Below the pieces are notes generated by a model that saw only the letters and a program-made list of their open reading frames with translations, ran no database searches and was not told where the DNA came from. The translations under genes and the position numbers were made by a program. Shown piece by piece: positions 1-28,328 of a stretch of 64,000 bases of DNA (positions are counted from its first letter, which is position 1; each line of letters begins with the position of its first letter). The DNA comes from Brachycybe producta (lineage: Eukaryota; Arthropoda; Diplopoda; Playtdesmida; Andrognathidae): NCBI GenBank assembly GCA_036925085.1, contig JAUPFP010000143.1:93779-157778 (forward strand), written 5' to 3'.

Positions 1-2059
1 TAGTTTTAAGTAAGGGTTGAATCACATATGCAGAAAAAAAAAATTCAACCGAAAAGGGAAAGTATCTAATTTGAATAATCCTATTCAATTTATCTGGTTA
101 AATGTACGCAGAAAAAATGGTGAAATTGTTATCAGCCAATAGGACTGCGTTCTTCTGTAGCATTATTCTTTATGGCTCCTCCTTCTATTCTTTCTTTTAA
201 TTTCTTTAAACTCAACAATGTCTTTGAAATTTTTTTTTGTAATATGTGAGAACCCGTAAATTTAAAGAAACAGAAGAGAAATTTAGCTGAAACTATTTTC
301 TGCTTTTTTTAAATAAAAAAAAATTTGAATTGCAAGCAGCCTAGAGGACCTGTTTCAGAGGGAATACTTAGTCCAAAAGTAGCATAAAAATGCATTGTCC
401 AAATAAACTTTACCATTTGCAAATACAGTATTTAGTTGAATGGCAGCATTAGTAATATATGCGTTGTTCAAGCATGTTACATGCTGTTTTTCATAGGCCT
501 TCAATCCATCGGTCTTTCATCGAGCTTTTCAACTCTCACTTTGAAACGTAAATCATTCAGATTGGTCGGGCATTGCAAGGCGTCTAGGCTCACGTGGAGC
601 ACACATGTTTTTTTTTTTCAGCATGTGTGAACCATCCCTTAGTCTCAAGTTGAAATTTTTGCAAGGCAAACCCCACTTGTGTCATAATTATGTTTCATTT
701 GTAATTTAGAAACTCTACTGTGAGAACCTCGTGTTTAGTAAGACAGATGTACGGAGCTCGTATATGTCACACATCCATTTCGCGTTTTTCATCAGACCAA
801 TTTATGTTCATTTCGCAAAATGGACATACATTTCGTGTAATAGACAACTTACGCCAAATGGATGTGAGATGCTACTCATGTCTTTTACACTACGAAATTG
901 CAACTTTGAGAAAGCTCAGTGTGTTTCTGTGTGTGCATTACTATATAGGGGCCTACTTTTAAAGATCCATTATGGGATTCAATTCAAACCGCTTTTTCAT
1001 CAGTTTCTCTATATAAAGTACCTCAGACAAGTGCAAAAAAAAAATACAAGTCTAGTAGTTAGATTGAAGTTAATGATGTGTTGCACTTGAGAGTATAAAC
1101 TCGTATTTATATTCTAAGCATCATCAAAACTTTGATAATATAGAGAGAAAAAAAGGGTCTCTCTTACCCAGCGCATTTTGCAATTACTTTCAGGCTAAAA
1201 GATAAATATCTAAATCGAAATTCTATTCAAAAGTTTTAGAATATTGGTTATAGGTGTACAATAGTTAATTACTTAGTTGTACTAGTTTAGAGAAGAAGAA
1301 AAAAACACCTGAATTGAAGTTGGATTGCAAAAAAAAAAAAATAACCAATCTGAAATGTAACTGACGTCACTTGCAACAATTTTCTTGATTAAACTCTTAG
1401 CAAATGTGCTCTTAAAAACGTACTTTTAAAGATTTTGTCTCTCGCTCACTATTTATCTTTCCATCTCTTTCTCTCACTCTCTCTCTCTCAACCTGTCTCT
1501 CCATCTCTCTGTCTGATTTCTCGGTCTATCTCTCTTTCTCTCTATCATAATGTCTACATTGTTGTCTTGCATCCATTTGCCAATTGACACTTAATGCAAT
1601 AGTTGCTTTTATCTTAATAACATCATGATACTAAAAAAAAAAATTCCTGACAAAAAATGTGAGTTTAATAAAGTTTCTTTATCGTTCAGTGCCTTAAATT
1701 TAATCATTTTTTTTCTGAACAAGAACACTGAACAGAAAAAAGTGACACGATTTTCATCAAAATCTTCCATTTTTTTTGTTATTGATAAAATGATTACTCC
1801 TATAAGAAAAAGATGTAAAAAAAACCTACTCGTATTTTGTACTTCATTACAATATTATTGTATAGATTGTATTATTAGATTTATAGTCAATACATTAATT
1901 TTTTTTTAAAAAAAATTCTCATGGAGTCAGAAGAAAATAAAATAAAGAAAAACACTGACAATTTTCATTACGATTGTTATTCATTGATGCGGATTTTTTT
2001 GGATTGTGTGTATTTGATGTATTTTTTTTTTCTTCCTGTATCTTAATTGTAATCGACAG
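1..2059. other. Non-coding flank, probably intron of the glutamate receptor gene
   Basis: No conserved coding sequence is visible on either strand. The short open frames here have no family motif and no paired splice sites. The stretch is AT-rich, has many A and T runs, and holds a CT-rich tract near 1438-1540. It ends in a clean acceptor (AG at 2058-2059) for the first receptor exon, so at least its right part should be intron of that gene. Confidence 0.5.
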
Positions 2060-18395
<16,336 letters not shown>

Positions 18396-18659
18396 ATCCC
18401 CACCCCCACTCTCTTCAGCTCTACCTTTTTTTTTATTTAGATCTTATTAATCTCAAATTCTCAATGTTTAGAAAGTGGGTGTAGTTTATTACACACTTTT
18501 TTATGAATCACAAACAAAAGCGCCCGTAAAAACCATGAAGTCTTTATTTGTTTCAATATCACCTATGAGAAACCAACAAATATTGACATAACTTTGTACT
18601 ATTAATACAAAATCACACCCGATCCATAATCATATTCCCAAACCCTTAAAACTATTATC

Positions 18660-19045
18660 CAAGACCCCAATCAAGGTGCAAAACCTCCAATCAGTTCCAA
18701 ATCCCCCAAAATCATGACGCAAAACAACAAATCCTCAAAACCTCAAGTCACAGCCTCAAAACCTTCGAAACCACGAGCCAAAACTCCAAACATGGGCCAA
18801 AATCCCCAAATCATAGTCACAAACCCTAAAACCCAAAACTCTAAACAATGCCCAAAACCCTCAAAACCACAACCCAAAAACCCCAAATCTCAACCCTCAA
18901 ATCCACAACCCAAAACTCTACACAAGACCCAAAACCCTCAAATCCAAGCATCAAACCCATAACTCCAAACATGACCCAAAGCCCCCAAATTGTAGTTCCA
19001 AACCTTCAAACCCACAATCTAACCACGAAAATCATGGTCCAACCT
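18660..19045 (+). repeat. Low-complexity C/A-rich tandem array (CAAAACCC-like)
   Basis: Degenerate repeats of words such as CCAAAACCCTCAAAACCAC and CCCCAAATC with a period of roughly 28-32 bp. The strand holds almost no G. It lies just downstream of the receptor stop and is probably in the 3' UTR or beyond. The open frames in it are artefacts of composition. Confidence 0.75.
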
Positions 19046-19489
19046 CCACTCTTTTAATAAATTAACAGTGAGAACTTTTTATATGAAAAAAAAAACGCAA
19101 CAAACTTTTTACAACAACCACCTCTCCCCTCCCAAAAAAAAGTCATGCACTTTTCCAATTAATCTGTTAATTTGAAATCTGATTGCAATTTTTTTTAAAT
19201 TGATTATATGAATATTATTTGAAATTTGTTATATATATTTTTTTTAATTTTCCCAATTTTTGCAGTCATTTCCGGTTAAAACCTACACGAAATTGATTTT
19301 ATAATAGCCTAAAGCTGTTTAATCAATTTTTTAATTAAAACATATCTCTTTAAAATGTTTTTTTTTTTGTTGCAATTAAATGAAAAATATTTCCCTTTTT
19401 TTGTTTGTTTTTCTTCTTTGCTTGTTGGGATTTTATGAAACAATATAATTTCAATTTATAAATGGCGATAAAATTCATTAAATTGTGTA

Positions 19490-19495
19490 AATAAA
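19490..19495 (+). terminator. Possible polyadenylation signal of the receptor gene
   Basis: AATAAA 1.1 kb after the receptor stop codon. Other AATAAA words exist nearer (for example about 19055), so the site used cannot be decided from sequence. Confidence 0.25.
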
Positions 19496-19645
19496 AGACG
19501 TTTTTACTGAATTTGTATTTCTAGAGGTCATTTAAAAGACATTTAGGCTGTGTCATTTTACAAAAAGAATGTTTGGTATCGGTAAGTTGCATGCACATGC
19601 GATTAAGTGGCCTCATTGCTTATTTACGTTTAATACCAGCATAAA

Positions 19646-19719
19646 TGACGTGAAAATGACGTCACACCAAGCAATGCATTGAGTTCTACGGCGTCAGATG
19701 TGACGTCATTCTGACGTCA
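19646..19719. promoter_or_regulatory. Cluster of cAMP-response-element palindromes
   Basis: Three perfect TGACGTCA octamers (19657-19664, 19701-19708, 19712-19719) plus one near-match TGACGTGA at about 19645 lie within 75 bp. TGACGTCA is the CREB/ATF consensus. No gene starts nearby, so an enhancer role is only a possibility. The cluster might instead belong to an unrecognised repeat. Confidence 0.4.
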
Positions 19720-20859
19720 CTATTCAGTAAGGTCATATGCTGGCCTTAAGGCCTTTATATTATGGCAAACATTACCTTAAACGCAACTGTTTGCATCCCA
19801 TTCGACATACGTCATCTATGAATAAACCGAGATAGAAAAACTAACTGAAAACTTTACTTTAACAATATTTAAAGTAGTTAAAACACTTCGCGAACTAGTT
19901 AACTATTTCTTCCACACTTAAAAATATGCTTTTTGGCACAAAAAAGGTTATTTTTGACGAGATTAATCGCGAATAAACAAACACTGAGAATAAATCTAAA
20001 AGACCGCCATAACGTTACACAATGGTATCGGCGTATCGTTTAAAGGCCTTAGAAGCCCAATATCTAGACAGACTTGTCCACATACTGTAGGTTTCATATG
20101 AAGCCGCCATTTTCGGACCGATGTGAAGTGGCTGGGCTATTAAATTTACATTAACAGCACTGACATAATTTAAATTTTTCACGTTAACTCTTTTCAGGGC
20201 AACATAAAGAAAAAATGCATAGTGTTTTAGAGACTAGAATAGTAGGTGATAAATTGATAATATAAAAAAATGTATGATGATAGCTTGAAAAATAAAATTT
20301 TTTTGACTGTTCTTTGACTCAAAACATTAAAACTACATCACGTTCACCACAAGAATGTGTAGATTATTTTACGTCTGATGATATTTTATTGTATTTTAAC
20401 TCATTCTTCAGTTATTTTACTTTTTACGAAACAACAATAACCTAAACATACAATACTATAAATATGGATGCAAAGATGAGACTGGTCAGAAAATGTCACT
20501 CGCCAGCGCATATAGATCAAGGGGCCATATTATTGGTAGAGGCGACGGTGGCCGCCGCCGTTAAAACGCAAGAATCAGAAAATTATGCTTAAAAAGTTCA
20601 ATTTTAGATATTTTAAGCATAAAAATTTGAAAATATTAACAATTAATGTTGTTCATTACTAAAAAGAATATGGTTTTAATTATATAAAAAAAATATTTCT
20701 TAAAAGAAATTTCAACGACTGAATACGGCCACTTTAAATTTCAGTGGCGGCTACCTCTCAGTTTTAATATCGATTAGTTTTTTTTTTTTTTCTTTCAAAT
20801 TATCGATTAGATTTAGCGCCAAATTCAAAATTATCTAGAAGAAAAATATAGCACAAATT

Positions 20860-21035
20860 CGCATTAAAATGGTTTATGAAGAGCTGATTTTCGAACTCTG
20901 ATTAGTCTTTTTTTCAGCAGAGCTAAATTAAGACAAAACTAGAAAATGTTTTTGAAACTAGAATTGTAGCTCATTCACTTAGGGTATTTTTATGTTGGCT
21001 TTCAAAATAAACTTTTTTATAAACAAAAATTCTCA
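20860..21035. repeat. Partial copy of the palindromic GGTGGTTT/ctagaa MITE family
   Basis: Shares AAAATGGTTTATGAAGAGCTG, the GATTTTCGA word, the aaactagaa core and the TGTTGGCTTTCAAAATAAAC arm with the complete copy at 31438-31751. Only one half is present. Confidence 0.55.
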
Positions 21036-21140
21036 GAAATTTAATACATAAAGGCCACACACATACATACCTGCACATACAGTTGTAAATTGAAATTGGA
21101 CATAATTTCCAAGAGCTACACTCATTGGTATTTGCACTTG

Positions 21141-21439
21141 TTAGAAAGAATTTGCAAAAAATTGAGATGAATATTGTTGGGTTTGCGGTTGATATCCACC
21201 ATATCCAGGTCCAGCACCACCACCATATCCAGTACCAGCATTACCATATCCAGTATAACCCGTTCTACCCAATGTTTGTGGAAATTCTACAATCAAATAA
21301 ACAATTTTTGATAATAAAAAATATGAGTAAAATTAATATAAATAGAAACATCAAATAAATTATTGATAAACTTATGAAATGGCACCAACTGAGCGCCAGC
21401 ATCCAAAATACAGCATAATAATACCGATAATGCTTTCAT
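21141..21439 (-). CDS. Possible small Gly/Tyr-rich secreted protein (model incomplete)
   Basis: I do not recognise a family. A candidate first exon starting at 21439 encodes a signal-peptide-like N-terminus, MKALSVLLCCILDAGAQ. A candidate last exon at 21141-21286 follows a good acceptor and encodes 47 residues rich in Gly and Tyr (GYTGYGNAGTGYGGG, GYGGYQPQTQQ), ending in a stop. The visible donor after the first piece (near 21374) does not keep the frame open into the second. A small exon may be missing, or the pieces may not belong together. Gly/Tyr repeats are common in structural extracellular proteins, but this is inference. Confidence 0.3.
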
Positions 21440-22012
21440 GTTACACTAAATGTAAAATCCCAAAAATTCAAACAGAATTTTGTTTGCACAGTTAGCAACA
21501 ATTTTTTTCTACTTTCTGTACGCTTCGAGTTCCAGTTTTTAACTGCTGGCATAAAATAAAAACTGTTGCCTCAAAAAGCATGGAACTTCGAAGTTGGCAC
21601 TCATACACATTTATGCAATACTATAATAACAAACACACAGGTAAAACTTCCTCCTCCACCTAACATATGAAAGTAAGTCCTACATATTCAGTCCTTCATA
21701 TTACAGCTACAATCATTTTCCATATATAACTATGTTGACCGGCAGTGCCGGATTAAGGTGGGTGCTATTGATGCTGCAGCATTAGGCCGATTCCTGAAAT
21801 AGGCCCAGTTGAAAACAGACGACGACGTTAAACAGTTTACTTAGGTGGCTGGTGGCATTATTGTTAAAGAAATCGCGAGTAAAAGTCTGTTTTTTTTGTG
21901 TGGTTCAACGTTGATTGATGTGACGTCAGAGTACATAACCAATCAATTAGAAGTTGCGTTCGTCATAAAAAGGGCGGAGCCAACTTCTGTTCGTCCCTCC
22001 CGATTTCTAATT

Positions 22013-22065
22013 GCCTGTGTCATAGCCTCCTATAGATAGTATCTATAGGAGGCTATGCCTGTGTA
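22013..22065. repeat. Perfect 18 bp hairpin flanked by direct repeats
   Basis: CATAGCCTCCTATAGATA (22021-22038) is followed after one base by its exact reverse complement (22040-22057). The word GCCTGTGT lies immediately on either side, as if a 37 bp snap-back had inserted and duplicated its target. Confidence 0.7.
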
Positions 22066-23192
22066 GTTCTTCATTGGCCATACTTTTTATACTAATATAT
22101 AAAATACACCCTACATAGCTACAAAATGAACTCGTCCAAAACTTGACTTTTACTATTAAAGTTCATATACCATAGTCCCGCTAGAGGCGCCACTTGGAAA
22201 ACGACGATTCATAACTGTCAAACACAAAATTTCGGGAGTTGCCAGTCCAGTAAAGTAATAGCCTAAGATTTAACTGCATTTTTTGCAATATCTTGGGGAT
22301 TCTTGACGATAATACGTCGTTATTATTATTCATGAATCATGTTCAATAAAGGCTGACTGGTTGCATCGCAAGCAATTAAGGCTCCTTGGTCAGTCTGAGT
22401 GCGCATGTATGGACAGTACGGTGAGTGTAGAATGCACATGCACCAATGCTGAAAATAAATAGGCCTTTTTTGCACTGCAGCATCAGGCCCAATTTCGTCT
22501 TAATCCGTGATAGTGTGATATGTGATAGTGTTTTCTGCAAGGTTGGTTTTTTGTCAACACTTTTCATGATAAGATTGTAGGTCACAAGTTAAAGCATTCA
22601 TAGAGCTTTTTGCTCCATACAATGCAAGTGTATTATGGTACAATAATATTTTTTTAATTTATTTGTTTAAAAATACTAAAATAGAAATAGAAGTTCAAAG
22701 TGAACAATTCAGGTTTTTTTTTTGTATTTTCAAGTTTACTTATTTTTTAATGATTCGATATTACAGTTACACACATTTACAAATATTTTATGTTGCAATC
22801 TATAGTTAGATATTCTACAGAAAATAAGTCAACAAAAGTGCATTTAGATTGAACAGAAATATTCTACTTGAATGTCACAACTAATATTTTTTTTTAAAAA
22901 AATTGGAAACTAGAAAGGGGAAAAAAAAAAATGATAGCTGACTTGTGGACCTTTTTGTTTTCTCTTCATACCAAACTACAAAGGAAATAAATAATAAAAC
23001 TACATTTTAATAAATTATTATTAATATAGTCTGATTTTTTATTGATAGTTAATGATTGATAAAATATTTTTATATAAATCACATGGTTTAATCTTATCAA
23101 ATTGTTAATTGTGTATTTAGTAAGAATGTGATGTAACCACACAAGAAAAAAATAACTATTGTGCGAAAGAAGTATCTAAGATGTAAATAGTA

Positions 23193-26100
23193 TCAGAAAA
23201 TTATCTTGTTAAAAACTAGAGAAAGAAAAGTAAAGACACATAAAAAGATGGTTGTGTTAAGTTTGATTGCAGAGCCATAGGCACTGTATTTACTACACGG
23301 TGAATGTCGAATAGTATCTCGATAATAATTTTCCCAAAGACGTTTCAGATGTTCATTCTTGCAACCACTAATGGCTTCCAAATTACATTCAAATGAATAA
23401 TCCAAAGTACTATAGAAAAGGAAGGGGGAAAAATACGAAAATAAAAATTAATTATCAAACCTTGAAACATACCTTAAGATTAAATTAATTGGTTTTCATA
23501 AAGAGATGGTGATACACCACCCCCACCCAGAGGGAAAAGAAAGGGGTACACTTAAACTTATATGTAGTTGAATCATCAAAACTACATCATAACTAGGGCT
23601 CGGATTTTGATGCAATATCAACCGGAATGTTTCTCAATTTGTGGCCCAAGTGCCAATTGTGAAGTAATCGTCAACATCATTAGAGCAACTGCAATTATGC
23701 TTTTTTCTAATCAGAAAAGGGTGGTTAGAGAGGCTAGATGTCTGGTTACTATCAGTTGTCAACTAGAGTTCTAGCCTCTAACTATTTTTTTAAGTTAGAA
23801 AGAACAATTTTTTTTATCTAAACGCGATTGTTACTTCACAATTGGCACTTGGGCCACATATTGAGAAACATTCTGGTAGATATTGCATCAAAATCCGAGC
23901 CCTAATCATAACATTGAAAGAAGTTGTTTATGCCTTCATCTTAATTTTTTAAAGCATATACTTCATAGCAAGTAGTCTTTATAGTATTAGTAGTAATGTA
24001 TGCATATGACATAAGTTTGTGCAATATTAAATGATAGGAAAATGAAATAAACAAAAATCTTTGAAGGTCTTGGACAATTTTCTTTACTAACTGTGACCTT
24101 CTATAAATAAGCACGCAGCATACATAATATAAAAATTGAATAAGGCCCCCTACCTACAAAATATTTTAGCAGTATTTCAATTTGTAGAGAATATACCTGG
24201 AGCAACGATTCTCAAAAGGTGTGTCGTGGCACACTAGTGTGTCGTGAGTTTTGCTAGGTGTGCCACGAAAGGTTTAGATGTTCTATTGAATGTTATATGA
24301 TTTAATATTTTTAAGTAAATTTGAACTTCATTGGAAAGAACAAAATAAAGGAAAACGTCCTATAACACTTATGCACTTAAACCAATGGTTTTCAAAAGGT
24401 AGCCCATGGCACACTAGTTTGCGAGTGAGTTCCGCTTGGTGTGCTGAGATTTCTTCAGGCAAAAAAAATATTGTGCAGTGAGTAAAAAAAAGTTTGGGAA
24501 TCACTGACCTAGAGAAACACTTTTATTGAACAAAGTAATTTTAAAACGCTGACATGAGTTGCGTCAAGACCTCCTATAGATAAAAGGGAATGTAGAAGAC
24601 CTTGATTTTGAGCAAATTCAAATTAGAATAATATTCAAAAAGAAAATCAATGAATTTCAAACATTTTGAATAGAAACTTGTAAAAAAAAATTGTTAAGCA
24701 AATTACACTTGCATTATTTGCTACAAGGCTATCGAACAATTTTAGACGAGCTCTTCATTACAATAAAATACTAAATTAAATTTAAAATTATGCAAAATAA
24801 TATAGTAAATGGTCATTTTTTATGACAAAACATACAAAAGAAATTTTATGTGATGAATGCAAAATTGTGCAAAATGCAAATTATAATTGTCAAAATAAAT
24901 ATGAAATTTGACATCCATTTAACCATAAAAAAATTCAATTGAAATGGAACAAAAACCAACAGGAAATCTATTTTTTTATAAATGAACTAGTGGGGTAACC
25001 CGTCATAAATAACGGGAGCAAAATTCACAGGCCCAGCATTAGAATTTCTTTTCCTCTGCCCTTTTATGATGTTAGACCAAGTAACAAACTAATTAGAAAT
25101 TGATGACGTTCATAAAAGGGCTGATCAAAAAAAATTCTAATGCTGGGCACAGTTGCCCGTGATAAATTCTAGTTTAATTTTGCTACTATTATCCCCTCCC
25201 CGTTTTATATTTGAAAGAGAAAATGAGCTTTTCATTTGCTCTGGTGTGCGCATAATCGTCGTTTGTTCCTTTTTTTACTCCTTTCATTTCAATTTCAGTT
25301 TCCCCCTCCCCCTTTTCCCCCTCTATGTTTCACTCTCTCCCCCTCCCTACCCTTTCCAACCTTTTCCCCTCTCCAATTTAATAGCATGGGGTTCTTGGAT
25401 GGGGAGAGCACAACGTAATCTTGACCTTGAGAAAAAAAAGCGGTTCATTTATTTATTTAATTTTAAATAAATTCCGACGTGCTTCAAGGTTTTTGTCCTT
25501 AATTGTTTGTACAGCGTTACTCAAAGAAAGAGAGAAATAAGGAAACACCGATAGACGTGGCTCAATATATATATATAGGCCTATAATGTTTGTTATAAAT
25601 ATAGGAACTGAGGCAACCATGAATATTACAATTTAGTTGAGTAATGAGCTTGACATAGGCCTATTAAGAAGTTGGAGTGGAACCGAGGACTAAGGTTACA
25701 AATATTATTATTGCTAAATGATCTTAGCATGGCTCAATGATGAAAAAATGAACAAATATAGCACCAATAAAATAACTGTTACCTGAGAAAAAAATATATA
25801 TATATTATATTACTTACTAACAAACTGATTCAACAGGTGTTTCCTGTTCAAATTTAATTTGGCTGATGTAAGCACAATATCTTAACGGAATCATATTTTC
25901 GATAATACAGTCTCTGCCTCCCATTCGCATTACGGCTGTCATATTAATAAAACAAAAACCAAATCGCAAACTTCAATTAAAATAAATTCATTTGAATGAT
26001 TTAAATGTTAAAACATACAATCGATTTCCAGCTGAGAATCACGACATGTATGTTTGGGTCCATATTCAACTAGAGTGTCCAATAGTCCGATAATAAAATC

Positions 26101-27161
26101 TCTACCTTCATCAGTGTAAATCAGTTTAAATACATAATTCAAAATTGTTCTGCATCTGCTAAAAAATTCAGGACTGAAATGAAATAAAAAAGTAATTAAA
26201 TGATTAAACGAAAAATGCAAAATTTACTTATATTTTTAATGAAAAATGTTTTTAATTCTGTTTACTTGCACATGTATTGTATATCAACGTCATATCCTGT
26301 GAGTGCTTTTGTAGGCATTTGAATGTCTGTCTGACATTCATCTGGAATTTCATTTGGTGTCTGTAACGTTAAACACATAAAAGTTCCATTGTTTCCATTA
26401 TCATCTGCAGCTGTTACTGTAATTAATATTAGTATTTGCAAGATTAAAAAAATCAAATTTGACATTTTTCTTTTACTTTTGGCAATAAAAATAAAGCAAA
26501 ATAAAATTAATGTAATTGCATATATTTCAGAAGAACTAGACAGTAAAATGAAATTAAACTGTAAATAAAAATTCACGAGACACCCTGTAGATCTGTAAAT
26601 TAATTCCTCTTTGTTAGTAAAAAAAAAATGAGACAAAACATTTTATTACAAATTTAACTGATTGAAAATGAGTAAAAAATAATGCGTTGTTGGTTTTGAA
26701 AATGTGTTTAAATGCAAAACTCAAAAAAATCATTTAATAGAGAACTACTTAATTGAACTAATTTTAAAGTGTTGGCAGCAATATTATGTTTACTACAGTT
26801 TTAATACATGCAGTTTACATAAGACATACATAATTACTAATTAGGCAGACTTGGCAAAAATAGAAGAAACTTAAAATAATAAACATGTTACTTTGGAAAT
26901 ATAAAATCTTAATATTGTTAAGATAAAACCTCGGATTTTGGTTCAAATTAATAGGTAACTAGGTCTATTTTAATGTCTAAATTGTTTGGATGACATAATT
27001 TTAATAGTATACTGATTGGTAATCATGTCATATTTACATAAAATTAATAATGACCTATAAATATTGCAAATATTTGGTACATTACCACCAAATCCATTGA
27101 AATAAAGTAGACACAACACAATGTTGATGGAAGCAAGTTTTAATGTTAACTTCAGTCTCAT
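23193..27161 (-). CDS. Cysteine-rich secreted/anchored protein, cluster member A (238 aa)
   Basis: Unrecognised family. Preferred model has five exons: 27086-27161, 26266-26416, 26019-26173, 25818-25935, 23193-23409. Intron phases are 1-2-1-2, as in B, C and D, and the total is 717 nt. Exon 1 is a signal peptide (MRLKLTLKLASINIVLCLLY). The mature part has cysteines throughout, including GGRDC in exon 4, and exon 5 has the family pattern GC-x6-L then HSPC. The C-terminus is hydrophobic (TTIFLCVFTFLSLVF), suggesting a GPI-anchor signal or a membrane segment. An alternative start is an in-frame ATG at 26465 that reads through the exon 2 acceptor and also gives a signal-like N-terminus (MSNLIFLILQILILI). 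I prefer the spliced form because it restores the shared gene structure. The last intron, 2.4 kb, holds a TA-type MITE and a hAT-like repeat. Confidence 0.75.
23596..23902. mobile_element. MITE with TA target duplication and about 80 bp terminal inverted repeats (copy 1)
   Basis: The ends GGGCTCGGATTTTGATGCAA and its reverse complement are flanked by TA on both sides (23594-23595 and 23903-23904). The arms (about 23596-23675 and 23823-23902) are near-identical inverted copies, both containing GGCCCAAGTGCCAATTGTGA in one orientation or the other. A TA duplication suggests mobilisation by a Tc1/mariner-type transposase. A diverged second copy lies at 40291-40585. Confidence 0.8.
24196..24508. 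mobile_element. hAT-like non-autonomous repeat
   Basis: The right end, read on the minus strand, is CAGTGATTCCCAAACTTTTT, a typical hAT terminus. The left end has GATTCTCAAAAGGTGTGTCG. Internally the phrase GGCACACTAGT occurs twice (near 24229 and 24408), so the element is partly duplicated or nested. There is no transposase frame. Confidence 0.6.
25030..25160. repeat. Fold-back repeat
   Basis: CCCAGCATTAGAATTTC on the left is inverted on the right as AAATTCTAATGCTGGG. The flanking sequence GTGGGGTAACCCGTC / GTTGCCCGTG adds to the palindrome. It lies in the last intron of cluster gene A. Confidence 0.6.
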
Positions 27162-28328
27162 GATTTGTTTGGTCTCCTGATGTCAAATTATGTGAGTCTT
27201 TAAAAAAGTTCACAAGGTTTTTTGGATTATAATCATATTGATGAATTCACATAGTGTAGAGTTAAAAGGTTTGAACTCATGGGAAAAAACTAAATCCTGA
27301 ATACATACAAAAAATCGCTCACTATCATGGTATTTCGTAAGTTTATCAAAATTGAAGTGATTTTTTATATTAATATCATACTTGGAAGAGTCTATGATAA
27401 ATGCTGATAGTTGTTTATAGTGTAGTAGAGACACAATTTGTTTCAATACAATTCGATGAGTCAAAATGAAACATCAACTGGACACATTTACATGTAGACC
27501 TACAAGCTTTGAAGCCATATGTCACTAAAAAACACAGCTGTACAAATCAGCTGAACAATCAGATGGAGGTTAAAACAAATTCGACATTAATGGCTGTTTT
27601 GCAGGAAGCCAGCATTTATATGCATTTCATGCATTTCCGACAATCTTTTGTTATAGCTTTAACATATATCCTATTTCATACAATTTTTAATAATGACATG
27701 TATTGTCATGGCAAAGTTTGTAATTATTTTTACAATATTAATAAAAAGAAATACAAAAAAAAAACTAATCATTTAGAGATTTTTCAGTTGTTTACTTGTT
27801 TTTTTTTTCAATAAAGATTGCAATATTTCCATTAATTGGAAAGTTAATTGTTTATTTTTCCAAAAAAAGAAGTTTTATTAAATCAAGTAAACCTGTTTAT
27901 TGTTATACATGTATAGACATAATTAGTAACATTTCATAATGCAATTAGGATCATTATTCATTAATTAATGAGAAAAATTATAGGTGACTGTTGTTTGATT
28001 GAAATGTATTCATTGATTTTAAATGAAAAGTGATGCTGAATCATTGAGTCATTGCATTTGGTCATCCATATTATCTTTTAGAATTACTACATTTGGTGCA
28101 ATTACACAAACAATTAAAATTTAACATTGAATCATGGTTCTATTATTTAATGTATAAAACTAAAAATCTAAACAATATATAATCAAATAAATTTTGATGG
28201 TAAATAAACCAATTAAGTACTGTATGTGCTAGCTATACTTGAATAAAACTTTCAGAGAATGGTTTTAATTTACTATAAACAATGAATAAAATAGGTTTAG
28301 AATCTGTTTTACATATTTCTTAATGTAA
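27162..28328. other. Spacer between cluster genes A and B
   Basis: AT-rich. One minus-strand open frame (27210-27464) has two cysteines (VCIQDLVF, STLCEF) but no family motif and no matched splice sites. It could be a decayed exon of a lost paralogue. Nothing else is supported. Confidence 0.4.

Noticed and set aside
23568..23774. Open frame shared with 40500-40757
   Set aside because: The similarity comes from the TA-type MITE arms, which translate to related peptides. It is not a conserved protein.
27210..27464. Possible sixth cysteine-cluster gene exon
   Set aside because: It has two cysteines but no family motif, no convincing flanking splice sites and no partner exons between 27162 and 28328.
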